A stretch of DNA of 64,000 nt. Source: Rhodobacter viridis (GTDB taxonomy: Bacteria; Pseudomonadota; Alphaproteobacteria; Rhodobacterales; Rhodobacteraceae). Where the stretch lies: NCBI RefSeq assembly GCF_003217355.1, contig NZ_QJTK01000008.1, positions 1 to 64,000 on the forward strand. The letters run 5' to 3'. A program made the translations under genes and the position numbers. Below are positions 42,287-52,483 of the stretch, in pieces (position 1 is the first letter of the stretch; each line of letters begins with the position of its first letter). The notes beneath the pieces are model-generated. The model was not told the origin of the DNA and ran no database searches. It was given only the letters and a program-made list of their open reading frames with translations.

Positions 42287-43615
42287 ATGACCGTCGTTAC
42301 CCGCTTCGCCCCCTCGCCGACCGGCTACATCCATGTCGGCAACCTGCGCACCGCGCTGATGAACTACCTCGTCGCCCGCAAGGCTGGCGGCACCTTCATT
42401 CTGCGCATCGACGATACCGATCAGGAACGCTCGAAGCAGGAATATGTGGATGCGCTGAAGGCGGATCTGGAATGGCTCGGCCTGACCTGGGACCGCGAGG
42501 AACGCCAGTCGCTGCGTTTCGACCGCTATGAGGCCGCGGCGGAGAGCCTGCGCGGGGTGGGGCGGTTCTACGAATGCTTCGAAAGCCCGACCGAACTGGA
42601 CCTGAAGCGCAAGAAATTGCTGAACATGCACAAGCCCCCGGTCTATGACCGCGCGGCGCTGAAGCTGACCGCCGCCGACAAGGAGCGCTTCCGCGAGGAA
42701 GGCCGCGACGGCTACTGGCGCTTCCTGCTGAACCAGACCCGGATCGAATGGCACGATGGCATCATTGGCGACATTTCGATCGACGCGGCTTCGGTCTCGG
42801 ACCCGGTGCTGATCAAGGCCGATGGGCAGGTGCTGTACACCTTTGCCTCGTCGGTGGACGACATCCAGATGGGCGTGACGCACATCGTGCGCGGCGCCGA
42901 CCACGTCACGAACACCGCGACGCAGATCCAGATCATGGAAGCGCTGGGGGGCACGCCGCCGAGCTTCGCGCACCATTCGCTGCTGACCGGCGCGAAGGGC
43001 GAGGAGCTGTCGAAGCGTCTGGGTACGCTGTCGATCCGCGATCTGCGGGCGAATGGCATCGCCCCGGAGGCGCTGCTGAGCCTGATGGCGCGGCTTGGCT
43101 CGAGCCAGCCGGTCGAGTTGCGGATGAGCCTCGACGAGATCGCCGAGGGCTTCGATCTGAGCCAGTTCGGCGCGGCGCCGACGAAATTCGACCCCGAAGA
43201 TCTGATCCCGTTGACCCGCGCGCGCAACCAGCATCTGCCGTTCGAAAAGGTGGAGGACGAGATCCGTCATCTGGGCATCCCGCCGCATCTGGCACGCGAT
43301 TTCTGGGCGGTGGCCTCGAAGAACATCGACAAGCTCTCGGATCTGGCGCATTGGGCCGAGTTGGTGATCGAGGGCGCCGAGGCGGTGATCGACCCGGAAG
43401 ATGCCGAGTTCATCGCCGTCGCGCTGGCGCTTCTGCCCGACATGCCTTTTGCCAAGGATACCTGGTCCACCTGGACCGCCGCGGTGAAGGACGCCACCGG
43501 CCGCAAGGGCAAGGGGCTCTTCATGCCGCTGCGCAAGGCCTTGACCGGTCAGGCGCATGGGCCGGAGATGGCCGATCTGATGCCGCTGATGCAGAAGGTC
43601 CGCGCCAAGGGCTGA
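42287..43615 (+). CDS. gltX: Glutamyl-tRNA synthetase
   Basis: A 442-residue class I synthetase. The HIGH motif is the HVGN of RFAPSPTGYIHVGNLRTAL, and the KMSKS loop reads EELSKRLG. The first Lys of KxSK is Glu here; I recall that this is usual in the alphaproteobacterial second GltX type, but it may affect specificity between tRNA-Glu and tRNA-Gln. The C-terminal anticodon-binding part is compact. AGGAG lies upstream of ATG 42287. A repeat and a strong terminator follow. Confidence 0.93.
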   Translation: MTVVTRFAPSPTGYIHVGNLRTALMNYLVARKAGGTFILRIDDTDQERSKQEYVDALKADLEWLGLTWDREERQSLRFDRYEAAAESLRGVGRFYECFESPTELDLKRKKLLNMHKPPVYDRAALKLTAADKERFREEGRDGYWRFLLNQTRIEWHDGIIGDISIDAASVSDPVLIKADGQVLYTFASSVDDIQMGVTHIVRGADHVTNTATQIQIMEALGGTPPSFAHHSLLTGAKGEELSKRLGTLSIRDLRANGIAPEALLSLMARLGSSQPVELRMSLDEIAEGFDLSQFGAAPTKFDPEDLIPLTRARNQHLPFEKVEDEIRHLGIPPHLARDFWAVASKNIDKLSDLAHWAELVIEGAEAVIDPEDAEFIAVALALLPDMPFAKDTWSTWTAAVKDATGRKGKGLFMPLRKALTGQAHGPEMADLMPLMQKVRAKG

Positions 43616-43617
43616 GC

Positions 43618-43665
43618 GCTGGGGGCGCTGCCCCCAGACCCCCGAGATATTTGTGGCAAGATAAA
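43618..43665 (+). repeat. Dispersed intergenic repeat, copy 5
   Basis: Stem GCTGGGGGCGCTGCCCCC, then AGACCCCCGAGATATTTGTG and GCAAGATAAA: the GATATTT-GGCAAGATAAA subtype of the repeat. Confidence 0.72.
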
Positions 43666-43669
43666 CGAG

Positions 43670-43693
43670 GGGCCGGTTTTCCGGCCCTTTTTT
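43670..43693 (+). terminator. Terminator after gltX
   Basis: A 7-bp stem GGGCCGG / CCGGCCC with a TTTT loop followed by TTTTTT. Confidence 0.9.
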
Positions 43694-43792
43694 GTTGCCC
43701 GGGTGTGAGGGTGTCGGATTTTCGCGCGAAAGCGTCGGATTTGTTTTTCCCTCTTGCCAGACTGTCGCAGGACGGGCTAGATCAGGGGTGTC

Positions 43793-43957
43793 AGGATCGG
43801 GAGACACTGGCCGCAAGGTCAGGGCCGAAGGAGCAACCGCCCCGGTAAACTCTCAGGCAAAAGGACCGTTCTGACAAAGAACTCTGGAGAGTGACCCCGA
43901 AACGGGTCCGCCGAAGGGATAACGATCTCAGGCGCCGACAGGCAGGGACAGGGGGGG
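43793..43957 (+). promoter_or_regulatory. Tandem glycine riboswitch
   Basis: Two consecutive aptamers upstream of gcvT. The first carries CGGGAGAC, GGCCGAAGGAGCAACC, CTCTCAGGCAAAAGGACCG and TTCTGACA; the second, joined by the usual short linker, carries CTCTGGAGAGTGACC, CCGCCGAAGGGATAACG and ATCTCAGGC...GACAGGCAGGGA. This is the canonical glycine-activated riboswitch controlling the cleavage system: glycine turns gcvTHP on. Confidence 0.93.
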
Positions 43958-44014
43958 CATCGAGCGGGCGAAAGCCCAGGGATTCGGTGCCGGGTTTCCG
44001 GCTTGGGGGATGCG

Positions 44015-45124
44015 ATGGCCGGGGATACGGGCTTGAAGCGCACGGCGCTTTGCAATCTGCATGTGGAATTGGGGGCGAAGATGGTCCCCTTTGCGGGCTG
44101 GGATATGCCCGTGCAATATCCGATGGGGGTGCTCAAGGAGCATCTGCACACCCGCGCCGCGGCGGGGCTGTTTGACGTCAGCCACATGGGGCAGGTGATC
44201 CTGCCGGTGGCCGCGATTGCGGCGCTTGAGGCGCTGGTGCCGGTCGATATCGCCGGGCTCGGGCTGAACCGGCAGCGTTATGCGATGTTCACCAATGACG
44301 CGGGGGGCATCCTGGACGATCTGATGGTGGCGAACCGCGGCGATCATCTGTTTCTGGTCGTCAATGCCGCCTGCGCCGAGGCCGACATCGCGCATTTGCG
44401 CGCGCATGTGCCGGGGGTGACCGTGGTCGCGTGCCGCGGGCTTCTGGCGCTGCAGGGGCCGCAGGCCGAGGCGGCTTTGGCGCGGCTTCTGCCCGGTGTC
44501 ACCGCGATGCGGTTCATGGACACCGCGACCTTCCTGTGGGAGGGGGCCGATCTCTGGGTCTCGCGCTCTGGCTATACCGGCGAGGATGGCTTTGAAATCT
44601 CGGTGCCCGAAGGCGTGATCGAGGGGTTCGCCCGCGCGCTTCTGGCGATGCCCGAGGTGGCGCCGATCGGTCTTGGCGCGCGCGACAGCCTGCGGCTCGA
44701 GGCCGGGATGCCGCTTTACGGCCATGACATCGACACCGAAACCACGCCGGTCGAGGCGGGGCTGGCCTGGGCGATCCAGAAGGCCCGCCGCAGCGGTGGC
44801 GGCCGCGAAGGCGGTTTTCCGGGCGCCGCGCGCATCCTGCGCGAGCTGACCGAAGGCCCCGCCCGCAAACGCATCGGCCTGCGCCCCGAGGGCCGGGCGC
44901 CGATGCGCGAAGGTGTTGAAATTTATGCCGAAGCGACGGGCGGCAGCCCGATTGGCCGGGTCACCTCGGGTGGCTTTGGCCCCTCGATCGACGGCCCGAT
45001 GGCGATGGCCTATCTGCCCGCGACCCTCGCCCCCGGTGCCACCGTCTACGGCGAGGTCCGCGGCAAGCGGCTGCCCGCCCGCATTACCGACCTGCCTTTC
45101 CACCCCACCAGCTACAAACGATAG
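44015..45124 (+). CDS. gcvT: Glycine cleavage system T protein (aminomethyltransferase)
   Basis: A 369-residue folate-dependent aminomethyltransferase, the T component that releases ammonia and forms methylene-THF. VPFAGWDMPVQYPMGVLKEH, VSHMGQVIL and SGYTGEDGFEISVP are family segments. ATG 44015 is preferred over TTG 44003 upstream; a GGGGGA element precedes it. First gene of gcvT-gcvH-gcvP under the glycine riboswitch. Confidence 0.96.
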   Translation: MAGDTGLKRTALCNLHVELGAKMVPFAGWDMPVQYPMGVLKEHLHTRAAAGLFDVSHMGQVILPVAAIAALEALVPVDIAGLGLNRQRYAMFTNDAGGILDDLMVANRGDHLFLVVNAACAEADIAHLRAHVPGVTVVACRGLLALQGPQAEAALARLLPGVTAMRFMDTATFLWEGADLWVSRSGYTGEDGFEISVPEGVIEGFARALLAMPEVAPIGLGARDSLRLEAGMPLYGHDIDTETTPVEAGLAWAIQKARRSGGGREGGFPGAARILRELTEGPARKRIGLRPEGRAPMREGVEIYAEATGGSPIGRVTSGGFGPSIDGPMAMAYLPATLAPGATVYGEVRGKRLPARITDLPFHPTSYKR

Positions 45125-45133
45125 GAGCCAACG

Positions 45134-45496
45134 ATGCCGATCCGTTACACCCCCGAACACGAATGGCTGCGCGTCGAGGGCGACCTTGTCGTTGTCGGCA
45201 TCACCGAACATGCCAGCGAACAGCTGGGCGATGTCGTCTTTGTCGAACTGCCCGAGGTCGGCCGCAAGGTCGAAAAGGGCGACGAGGTCTCGGTGATCGA
45301 ATCGGTCAAGGCCGCCTCCGACATTCTGGCGCCGCTCGCGGGCGAGATTGTCGAAGTGAACGAGGCCCTGCCGGAGACCCCGGCGCTGGTGAATGAAAAG
45401 CCGATGCAGGCCTGGTTCTTCAAGATGAAGGTGGCGAACCTGGCGGCGGTCGACGACTACATGTCGGAAGGCGCCTACGAGGATTTCATCGGATAA
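45134..45496 (+). CDS. gcvH: Glycine cleavage system H protein
   Basis: A 120-residue lipoyl carrier. The lipoylated lysine lies in [16 protein letters not shown]; the fold segments [20 protein letters not shown] and [12 protein letters not shown] are standard. It carries the aminomethyl group between GcvP and GcvT. Nine bases after gcvT. Confidence 0.97.
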   Translation: MPIRYTPEHEWLRVEGDLVVVGITEHASEQLGDVVFVELPEVGRKVEKGDEVSVIESVKAASDILAPLAGEIVEVNEALPETPALVNEKPMQAWFFKMKVANLAAVDDYMSEGAYEDFIG

Positions 45497-45509
45497 ATCG
45501 AGCAAGATC

Positions 45510-48344
45510 ATGAGCTTCACCCCCACCGATTACGACCCTTACGATTTCGCCAACCGCCGCCACATCGGGCCGAGCCCGTCCGAGATGGCGGAGATGCTCA
45601 AGGTGGTGGGGGTGCCCAGCCTCGACGCGCTGATCGACGAGACGGTGCCGCAGGCGATCCGGCAGGCCAAGCCGCTCAGCTGGCCGCCGATGACCGAGCA
45701 CGAGCTGCACGACAAGCTGCGCGAGGTGCAAAAGAAGAATGCGGTGATGACCTCGCTGATCGGGCAGGGCTATTACGGCACCGCGACGCCGCCCGCGATC
45801 CAGCGCAACGTGCTGGAAAACCCGGCCTGGTATACCGCCTACACCCCCTATCAGCCGGAAATCGCGCAGGGCCGCTTGGAAGCGCTGCTGAACTATCAGA
45901 CCATGGTCGCCGATCTGACCGGACTGCCGGTGGCGAATGCCTCGCTTCTGGATGAGGCCACCGCAGCGGCCGAGGCGATGATGATGGCGGAACGCTCGGC
46001 CAAGTCGAAGGCGCGGGCGTTCTTTGTGGACCTGAACCTGCATCCGCAGACGGTGGCGGTGCTCGAAACCCGGGCCGCGCCGTTCGGCATCGAGATCGTC
46101 AAGGGCCAGCCCGACGAGCTGGTGCCCGATGCGGTTTTCGGGGCGATTTTCCAGTATCCGGGCACCTATGGCCATGTCCGCGACTTCACCGATTACATCG
46201 CGATGCTGCATGCGGCGGGGGCGATTGCGGTGGTGGCGACGGATCTGCTGGCGCTGTGTCTGCTGAAGGAACCGGGCGCGATGGGGGCCGATATTGCGGT
46301 CGGCTCGGCGCAGCGCTTTGGCGTGCCGATGGGCTTTGGTGGCCCGCATGCCGCCTTCATGTCCTGCCGCGACAGTCTCAAGCGCACGATGCCGGGGCGG
46401 ATCGTCGGTGTCTCGATCGATGCGCGGGGCAACAAGGCCTACCGGCTGTCGCTGCAAACGCGCGAACAGCATATCCGCCGCGAAAAGGCCACGTCGAACG
46501 TCTGCACGGCGCAGGCGCTTTTGGCGGTGATCGCCAGTTTCTATGCCGTCTTCCACGGGCCGAAGGGGCTGCGCGCGATTGCCGAGCGGGTGCATCTGAA
46601 TGCGGTCCGCGTGCGCGATGCGCTGGTCGCCGCCGGGGCCGATGTGGCGCCGCAGGCGTTTTTCGACACGATCACCGTGCGGGTGGGCGTGGGGCAGCAG
46701 GGCATCATGGCCGCCGCGCGCCAGCATGGCATCAACCTGCGCAAGGTGGGCGAAGGGCGTGTCGGCATCTCGATTGACGAACTGACGGACGAGGATGTGC
46801 TGGTGCGTCTGCTCGACAGTTTCGGCATCAAATCCGTGCCGCCGATGGGCGACGCCCTTGGGTTCCCGGCGGAAATGGCGCGCGAAACCGACTATCTGAC
46901 GCATCCGGTCTTTCACATGAACCGCGCCGAGTCGGAGATGATGCGCTACATGCGTCGCCTGTCTGACCGCGATCTGGCGCTGGATCGGGCGATGATCCCC
47001 TTGGGGTCGTGCACGATGAAGCTGAATGCCGCGGCGGAAATGGCGCCGCTGACCTGGCATCGCTACAACTCGCTGCACCCCTTCGTTCCCGCCGATCAGG
47101 CGGGCGGCTATGCCGAGATGATCGAGGATCTGACGGCGAAGCTGTGCGAAATCACCGGCTATGATGCGTTTTCGATGCAGCCCAATTCCGGGGCGCAGGG
47201 CGAATATGCCGGGCTGATGACGATCGCCGCCTATCACCGCGCGCGGGGGCAGGGGGAGCGCGATATCTGTCTGATCCCGGTCTCGGCGCATGGCACCAAC
47301 CCGGCCTCGGCGGCGATGGCGGGGATGAAGGTGGTCGTGGTCAAATCCGCGCCGAATGGCGATGTGGATCTGGAAGATTTCGCAGACAAGGCGGCCGCGG
47401 CGGGCGATCGGCTCGCGGCCTGCATGATCACCTATCCCTCGACCCACGGCGTGTTCGAAGAGACGGTGAAGGAGATCTGCGCGATCACCCATCGCCATGG
47501 CGGGCAGGTCTACATGGACGGCGCGAATATGAACGCGCTGGTCGGGCTGGTGAAGCCGGGTGAATGCGGCTCGGACGTGAGCCACCTCAACCTGCACAAG
47601 ACCTTTGCCATTCCGCATGGCGGTGGCGGCCCCGGCATGGGGCCGATCGGCGTCAAGGCGCATCTGGCGCCCTATCTGCCGGGCCATGTCGAGACCGACG
47701 GACGCGAGGGGGCGGTCTCGGCCGCGCCCTATGGCTCGGCGTCGATCCTGCTGATTTCCTGGGCCTATTGCCTGATGATGGGGGGCGAGGGGCTGGCGCA
47801 GGCGACGCGGGTGGCGATCCTCAATGCCAACTACATCGCGGCGCGGCTGAAATCCGAATATCCGATCCTGTTCATGGGTAACCGGGGGCGGGTGGCGCAT
47901 GAATGCATTCTGGACACCCGGCCCTTTGCCGAGGTCGGCGTCAGTGTCGATGATATCGCCAAGCGGTTGATCGACAACGGGTTCCATGCGCCAACGATGT
48001 CCTGGCCGGTGGCGGGCACTCTGATGGTCGAGCCCACGGAAAGCGAGACCAAGGCCGAGATCGACCGCTTCATCACCGCGATGCTGGCCATTCGCGAAGA
48101 GGTCCGCGACGTGGCCGAGGGCCGGATTTCGGCAGAGGACAGCCCGCTGCATCACGCCCCGCATACGGTCGAGGATCTGGTGGCCGAGTGGGACCGGAAA
48201 TACAGCCGCGAGCAGGGCTGCTTCCCGCCGGGCGCCTTCCGGGTTGACAAATACTGGCCGCCGGTGGGGCGCGTCGACAACGTCTATGGCGACCGCAATC
48301 TGGTCTGCACCTGCCCGCCGGTGGAGGCTTGGGCGGCAGAGTAA
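45510..48344 (+). CDS. gcvP: Glycine dehydrogenase (decarboxylating), P protein
   Basis: A 944-residue PLP enzyme that decarboxylates glycine, full-length homodimer type (not split in subunits). The PLP lysine is in [20 protein letters not shown], and [20 protein letters not shown] with the following LGSCTMKLN is the second-half signature. Start ATG 45510 after a short spacer. Completes the glycine cleavage operon; lpd (L protein) is elsewhere. Confidence 0.97.
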   Translation: MSFTPTDYDPYDFANRRHIGPSPSEMAEMLKVVGVPSLDALIDETVPQAIRQAKPLSWPPMTEHELHDKLREVQKKNAVMTSLIGQGYYGTATPPAIQRNVLENPAWYTAYTPYQPEIAQGRLEALLNYQTMVADLTGLPVANASLLDEATAAAEAMMMAERSAKSKARAFFVDLNLHPQTVAVLETRAAPFGIEIVKGQPDELVPDAVFGAIFQYPGTYGHVRDFTDYIAMLHAAGAIAVVATDLLALCLLKEPGAMGADIAVGSAQRFGVPMGFGGPHAAFMSCRDSLKRTMPGRIVGVSIDARGNKAYRLSLQTREQHIRREKATSNVCTAQALLAVIASFYAVFHGPKGLRAIAERVHLNAVRVRDALVAAGADVAPQAFFDTITVRVGVGQQGIMAAARQHGINLRKVGEGRVGISIDELTDEDVLVRLLDSFGIKSVPPMGDALGFPAEMARETDYLTHPVFHMNRAESEMMRYMRRLSDRDLALDRAMIPLGSCTMKLNAAAEMAPLTWHRYNSLHPFVPADQAGGYAEMIEDLTAKLCEITGYDAFSMQPNSGAQGEYAGLMTIAAYHRARGQGERDICLIPVSAHGTNPASAAMAGMKVVVVKSAPNGDVDLEDFADKAAAAGDRLAACMITYPSTHGVFEETVKEICAITHRHGGQVYMDGANMNALVGLVKPGECGSDVSHLNLHKTFAIPHGGGGPGMGPIGVKAHLAPYLPGHVETDGREGAVSAAPYGSASILLISWAYCLMMGGEGLAQATRVAILNANYIAARLKSEYPILFMGNRGRVAHECILDTRPFAEVGVSVDDIAKRLIDNGFHAPTMSWPVAGTLMVEPTESETKAEIDRFITAMLAIREEVRDVAEGRISAEDSPLHHAPHTVEDLVAEWDRKYSREQGCFPPGAFRVDKYWPPVGRVDNVYGDRNLVCTCPPVEAWAAE

Positions 48345-48407
48345 AACGGCCGGTTCGGGCGGAAAAGGAAAGGTCGTGCCTGTCCTGATCCGCCCGACGA
48401 CGCCGTT

Positions 48408-49526
48408 TCAGAACCGCTCGACGATCACCGAGCCGACCGAATAGCCCGCGCCGAAGGAGCAGATCAGCCCCCGCTCGCCCGGGGCCATGTCGTCCGAGAA
48501 CCGGTCAAAGGCGATGATCGACCCGGCCGAGGATGTATTCGCAAACTCTTGCAGGATGTTCGGCTGTTCCCCGGGCAAGGGGTCGCGCCCCAGCACCTTG
48601 CGGCCGATGAAATCGTTCATCGTCTTGTTCGCCTGATGCAGCCAGAGCCGTTTCAGATCGCTGGCCGCCACGCCCTCGGTTTCCAGATGATGCAGGATAT
48701 GCGCCGACACCAGCGGCAGCACTTCCTTGAAGACCTTGCGGCCCTCCTGCATGAACTGCATGTCGCGCCGATCGCTCAGCCCATCAGGCCGGGTCCGGCG
48801 CAGAAACCCGTTGTTGTTGCGGATGTTGTTGGAAAACTCGGTCGCGCATTTCACGGAGCGGATTGCAAATCCGTGGCGCGCATCTTCCTGCCGTTCGATC
48901 AGCACCGCCGTCGCCACATCGCCGAAGATGAAATGGCAATCGCGGTCGCGCCACTCGAGATGCCCCGAGGTGATCTCGGGGTTCACCACCAGCGCCCGGC
49001 GCACCGAGCCCGCGCGGATCATATCGGCGGCGGCCTGAATCCCGAAGGTGGCCGAAGAACAGGCGACGTTCATGTCGAAGGCGAAGCCGGTCGCGCCCAG
49101 AAGCTTCTGGATCTCGATGGCAACAGCCGGATAGGCGCGCTCCATGTTGGAGGCCGCACAGATCACCAGATCGACCTCCGCCCCCGTGCGCCCGGCTTTC
49201 GCCAGCGCCTTTTGGCAGGCATCGACGGCCATTTCCGCCATGATCCCGGGCTCGTCATCCGAGCGCTGCCGCAGCGCCGGATACATCCGGTCGGGGTCGA
49301 GAACGCCTTTGCGATCCATCACATAGCGGTTCTCGATCCCCGAGGCCTTGAGGATGAACTCGGAGGAGGAATGCTCGATCGGGCTCAACTCGCCTTCGGC
49401 GATCCGGTCGGCATGCTCGGCGTTGAACCGATCGGCGAAGGCGTTGAAGGCGGCCACAAGGTCGTCGTTCGAAATCGCATCGGGCGGCACGAAGACGCCG
49501 GTTGCGGTGATGGCTGGCTGATACAT
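48408..49526 (-). CDS. Beta-ketoacyl-ACP synthase III (FabH-like)
   Basis: A 372-residue thiolase-fold condensing enzyme. The Cys-His-Asn triad is visible: NVACSSATFGIQAA, WLHQANKTMNDF and FANTSSAGS. The length and N-terminal insertion (AFADRFNAEHADRI) exceed E. coli FabH (about 317), placing it in the longer FabH-like group that uses other acyl primers. Monocistronic-looking, with a likely bidirectional hairpin between it and gcvP. True chain-length preference is unknown. Confidence 0.88.
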   Translation of the reverse strand: MYQPAITATGVFVPPDAISNDDLVAAFNAFADRFNAEHADRIAEGELSPIEHSSSEFILKASGIENRYVMDRKGVLDPDRMYPALRQRSDDEPGIMAEMAVDACQKALAKAGRTGAEVDLVICAASNMERAYPAVAIEIQKLLGATGFAFDMNVACSSATFGIQAAADMIRAGSVRRALVVNPEITSGHLEWRDRDCHFIFGDVATAVLIERQEDARHGFAIRSVKCATEFSNNIRNNNGFLRRTRPDGLSDRRDMQFMQEGRKVFKEVLPLVSAHILHHLETEGVAASDLKRLWLHQANKTMNDFIGRKVLGRDPLPGEQPNILQEFANTSSAGSIIAFDRFSDDMAPGERGLICSFGAGYSVGSVIVERF

Positions 49527-49583
49527 GAAAGCTCCCCCAGGGTCGGGGTCAAATTCCGACTGCGCGGCGCCGTCGTCAAGCCT

Positions 49584-50525
49584 TCAAACGGGGTTTGGCA
49601 GCGGGATGCCGTCACGGAAAGCACGCAGATTGGCGACCGCCATCATCCCCATCGCGTCGCGGACCTCCTCGGTCGCGGTGCCCAGATGCGGCAGGAGCGT
49701 GACATTTTCAAGCGCGATCAGGGCAGGGGGGACGCTTGGCTCGCGTTCATAGACATCAAGCCCGGCGCCACCGATGCGACCCGCGGTCAGGGCCTCGATC
49801 AGCGCGGCCTCGTCCACCACATCGCCGCGCGCGACATTGATCAGATGGGCATGTGGCGCCATCAGCGCCAGTTCCGCCGCGCCGATCATGTGCCGCGTCT
49901 CGGGCGTTGCGGGCACCGCCAGAACGACGAAATCGACCGAGGCGAGCAGATCGCGCAGTGCCGCGGGCCGGGCCGGGAAATCCAGGGTTTTCGGGCTGCG
50001 CGAGGCATAGATGACCTGCATCCCGAAGCCGTAATGGGCGCGTTTCGCCACCGCTTGCCCGATCCGGCCCATGCCGATGACCCCCAGCCGCTTGCCGGTG
50101 ACATGCGCCCCCAGCATCTGCGTTGGTGCCCAACCAGTCCAATCGCCGCGGCGCAGCATCCGCTCGCCTTCCGAGGCGCGGCGGGCTGACATCAGCAGCA
50201 GCGTCATTGCAATATCGGCCGTCGCATCGGTGACGGCGCCCGGCGTGTTGGTGACGGCAAGCCCCGCGGCCTTCGCGGCCGCGACGTCGATATGGTTCAC
50301 GCCAACACCGAAATTCGCGAGCAATTTCGCGCGGATGGGGCCGCTGAAGGCCTCGGCCCGCAGCGCATCGCCGAGCGTCGGCAGGATCGCGTCATAAGTG
50401 GCAAGGGCGTCCTGCGCCTCGGACAGCGCCATCGGCGCGTCGTGGGTGCGGAACTCGGCATCGAACTCCTCACGCAGGATCGTCTCGACCCGCCGCGTCA
50501 GCGCCCGCGTCACCAGAACCCGCAT
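49584..50525 (-). CDS. D-2-hydroxyacid dehydrogenase (glyoxylate/hydroxypyruvate reductase type)
   Basis: A 313-residue NAD(P)-dependent dehydrogenase. Rossmann motif GVIGMGRIGQAVAKRA, catalytic Arg in NVARGDVVDEAALIE, Glu in the following GLDVYEREP, and catalytic His in LLPHLGTATEE. Preferred start 50525. ATG shares one base with the csaA stop, so it is the last gene of proC-csaA-dehydrogenase. The glyoxylate or hydroxypyruvate substrate is likely but not certain. Confidence 0.9.
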   Translation of the reverse strand: MRVLVTRALTRRVETILREEFDAEFRTHDAPMALSEAQDALATYDAILPTLGDALRAEAFSGPIRAKLLANFGVGVNHIDVAAAKAAGLAVTNTPGAVTDATADIAMTLLLMSARRASEGERMLRRGDWTGWAPTQMLGAHVTGKRLGVIGMGRIGQAVAKRAHYGFGMQVIYASRSPKTLDFPARPAALRDLLASVDFVVLAVPATPETRHMIGAAELALMAPHAHLINVARGDVVDEAALIEALTAGRIGGAGLDVYEREPSVPPALIALENVTLLPHLGTATEEVRDAMGMMAVANLRAFRDGIPLPNPV

Positions 50526-50863
50526 CAAAAGAGCTTTCCGCCCAGCGGTACGTCATGGCCCGGGCCGATCAGCACCACGGCGCCGGTTTCATCGGGCAGG
50601 CCCAGCACCAGAGCTTCGGAGCGGAACGGCCCGATCTGGCGCGGCGGGAAGTTCACGACGCCCAGAACCTGACGGCCGAGCAGCGTTTCCGGGGTGTAGT
50701 GGACGGTGATCTGCACCGAGGATTTCTTCACGCCGATCTCGGGGCCGTAATCGACCCAGACCTTGAAGGCGGGCTTGCGCGCCTCGGGGAAGGGCTGCAC
50801 GTCGATGACGCGGCCAACGCGGATGTCGACCTTGGCGAAGTCGTCGTAAGTGATCTCGCTCAT
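50525..50863 (-). CDS. csaA: tRNA-binding domain protein CsaA
   Basis: A 112-residue single OB-fold protein of the EMAP-II/CsaA tRNA-binding family; DFAKVDIRVGRVIDVQPFPE is the signature start and SEALVLGLPDETGAVVLIGP the end region. CsaA is an export-related chaperone in Bacillus; role in alphaproteobacteria is unclear. Overlaps proC by four bases. Confidence 0.93.
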   Translation of the reverse strand: MSEITYDDFAKVDIRVGRVIDVQPFPEARKPAFKVWVDYGPEIGVKKSSVQITVHYTPETLLGRQVLGVVNFPPRQIGPFRSEALVLGLPDETGAVVLIGPGHDVPLGGKLF

Positions 50864-51672
50864 TTGCCCAGTTCCCGCCCGCGGTCGGCCGCGGCCTTGA
50901 CCGCGCGCTTCAAAAGCCCCGGAAAGCCGGTCTCAGGCTCCATCAGATGCGCGAGCGCCGCTGCCGTCGTGCCGCCCGGCGAGGTGACATTGATGCGCAA
51001 TTGCGCAGGGCTTTCCGCAGCGTCTTCGGCCAGTTGCCCGGCGCCGCCGACGGTTGCCTTGGCCAGCTTCATCGCCAGATCGGCGGGAAGCCCCTCGGCC
51101 TCGCCCGCCGCCGCCAGCGTCTCGATCAGATGAAAGACATAGGCCGGGCCGGAGCCGGAAAGGGCGGTGACCGCATCCATCTGATGCTCACCCTCAAGCC
51201 GCACGACCTGACCCACGGCCGAAAGCAGCCCCTCGGCAAGGTCCAGATGCGCTTGCGTCGCCACCCCATTGCCGCAGATCGCGGTGATGCCGCGGCCAAT
51301 GGCGGCGGGCGTGTTCGGCATCGCCCGCACGACCGGGGTGGAAGTCCCCAGAATCGCAGCATATTTCGAAAGCGTCGTACCCGCGGCGACGGTGACGAAA
51401 AGCGTCTTGCCGCCTCCCATCGCCTGCAGACCGGGTAGGGCCTCGGCCATCATCTGCGGCTTCACGGCCACCAGAACCACCGCAGGCGCCGCGGGCAGGG
51501 CACCATTCAGCGCCACGCCCGAGGCTTTCAGCCAATCGCTCGGAAACGGTTCGACCACATGCACGGCGGCGGGCTTCAACCCCTGCCGCAGCCAGCCCGA
51601 CAAGAGTGCCGAGCCCATCTTGCCACAGCCCAGAAGCACCAGCCCCCGCGCCTCGATGTCGGTGAAATCCAT
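50860..51672 (-). CDS. proC: Pyrroline-5-carboxylate reductase
   Basis: A 270-residue NAD(P)H-dependent enzyme for the last step of proline synthesis. Rossmann motif VLLGCGKMGSALLSGW, VVRAMPNTPAAIGRGITAI and the C-terminal SGSGPAYVFHLIETL and VTSPGGTTAAALAHL are all present. Start 51672 (MDFTDIEARG) has AAGGGAG six bases upstream; the upstream ATG at 51678 has none properly spaced. First gene of proC-csaA-dehydrogenase. Confidence 0.96.
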   Translation of the reverse strand: MDFTDIEARGLVLLGCGKMGSALLSGWLRQGLKPAAVHVVEPFPSDWLKASGVALNGALPAAPAVVLVAVKPQMMAEALPGLQAMGGGKTLFVTVAAGTTLSKYAAILGTSTPVVRAMPNTPAAIGRGITAICGNGVATQAHLDLAEGLLSAVGQVVRLEGEHQMDAVTALSGSGPAYVFHLIETLAAAGEAEGLPADLAMKLAKATVGGAGQLAEDAAESPAQLRINVTSPGGTTAAALAHLMEPETGFPGLLKRAVKAAADRGRELGK

Positions 51673-51697
51673 TCGCATCTCCCTTTTGGACGGGAGA

Positions 51698-52201
51698 TTA
51701 GGCGCGCCCGTAAGCCTCGGCAATGGCGACTTTCATCGCCGCTTCCGGGGTTTCATTGCCCCATGTCGCCAGCTGCATCGCCGGGTAGAAACGTTCCGAC
51801 ACCGTCAGCGCCGACCGGATCATCCGGTCGATCTGCTCATGCGCGGCGAACTGGCCGCCCGCCAGCACCAGCCCATAGCGCCAGACCATCAGCCGTTGCT
51901 CGCACCAATAGGTGAAGGCCCCGGTCCAGCACTGATCGTTGATCGCATTCAGCAGTTCGAACAGCGCGGCTTCGCGCTCTTTCGGCGGGTCGATCTCGAA
52001 GGTCGAGATCAGCCGCAGCGTCTCTTCGCCATCCGACCAGGCCAGCGTGATCGCATAGGACCGCCACTGCCCCTCCACCGTCATCGCGATCTGATCATGC
52101 GCGACGCGGTCAAATTCCCATTCGTAAGCGAGGGCCACGTTCTCGACCACGTCGATCGGGTGAAGATCGGAACCGTCGAGGAAATCTTCGCTCAGTGCCA
52201 T
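51698..52201 (-). CDS. YbjN domain-containing protein
   Basis: A 167-residue soluble protein of the YbjN-like (sensory transduction regulator) family common in alphaproteobacteria. Segments HPIDVVENVALAYEWEFDRV and ISTFEIDPPKEREAALFELL with NDQCWTGAFTYWCEQRLMVW match the family. AGGGGGA lies upstream of ATG 52201. It precedes proC on the same strand by 25 bases and is probably co-transcribed. Molecular role unknown. Confidence 0.8.
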   Translation of the reverse strand: MALSEDFLDGSDLHPIDVVENVALAYEWEFDRVAHDQIAMTVEGQWRSYAITLAWSDGEETLRLISTFEIDPPKEREAALFELLNAINDQCWTGAFTYWCEQRLMVWRYGLVLAGGQFAAHEQIDRMIRSALTVSERFYPAMQLATWGNETPEAAMKVAIAEAYGRA

Positions 52202-52483
52202 GCGTCCCCCTGCTCGCCTGTATGCCCCGTTCAAAGCCCCGCAAGGATTCGCAAGGGCTACTATGAGCGGCAGTTATCCCAGCCGTCTCTACTAGATATC
52301 GTGGGGCCTGCTGGCCTTTGTGTAAAGCAGATTATCGTGGATAAGTCGTAAACGCGGACGATTTCCGGGGATAAATCCGGTATTTGCGCTGTCGCAGCGG
52401 CAAACGGGCGACCGCGCTTGCGGTCAATTCCCGCTTTATCGCCGCGCGGCCTTGGCTTAAGGCAGATGCAAACGGAGGCGCCC

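Noticed and set aside
45486-48164. Long open frame on the minus strand opposite gcvP
   Set aside because: High-GC codon bias keeps antisense frames open; the product is Arg/His-rich without any family pattern and the + strand encodes a clear GcvP.
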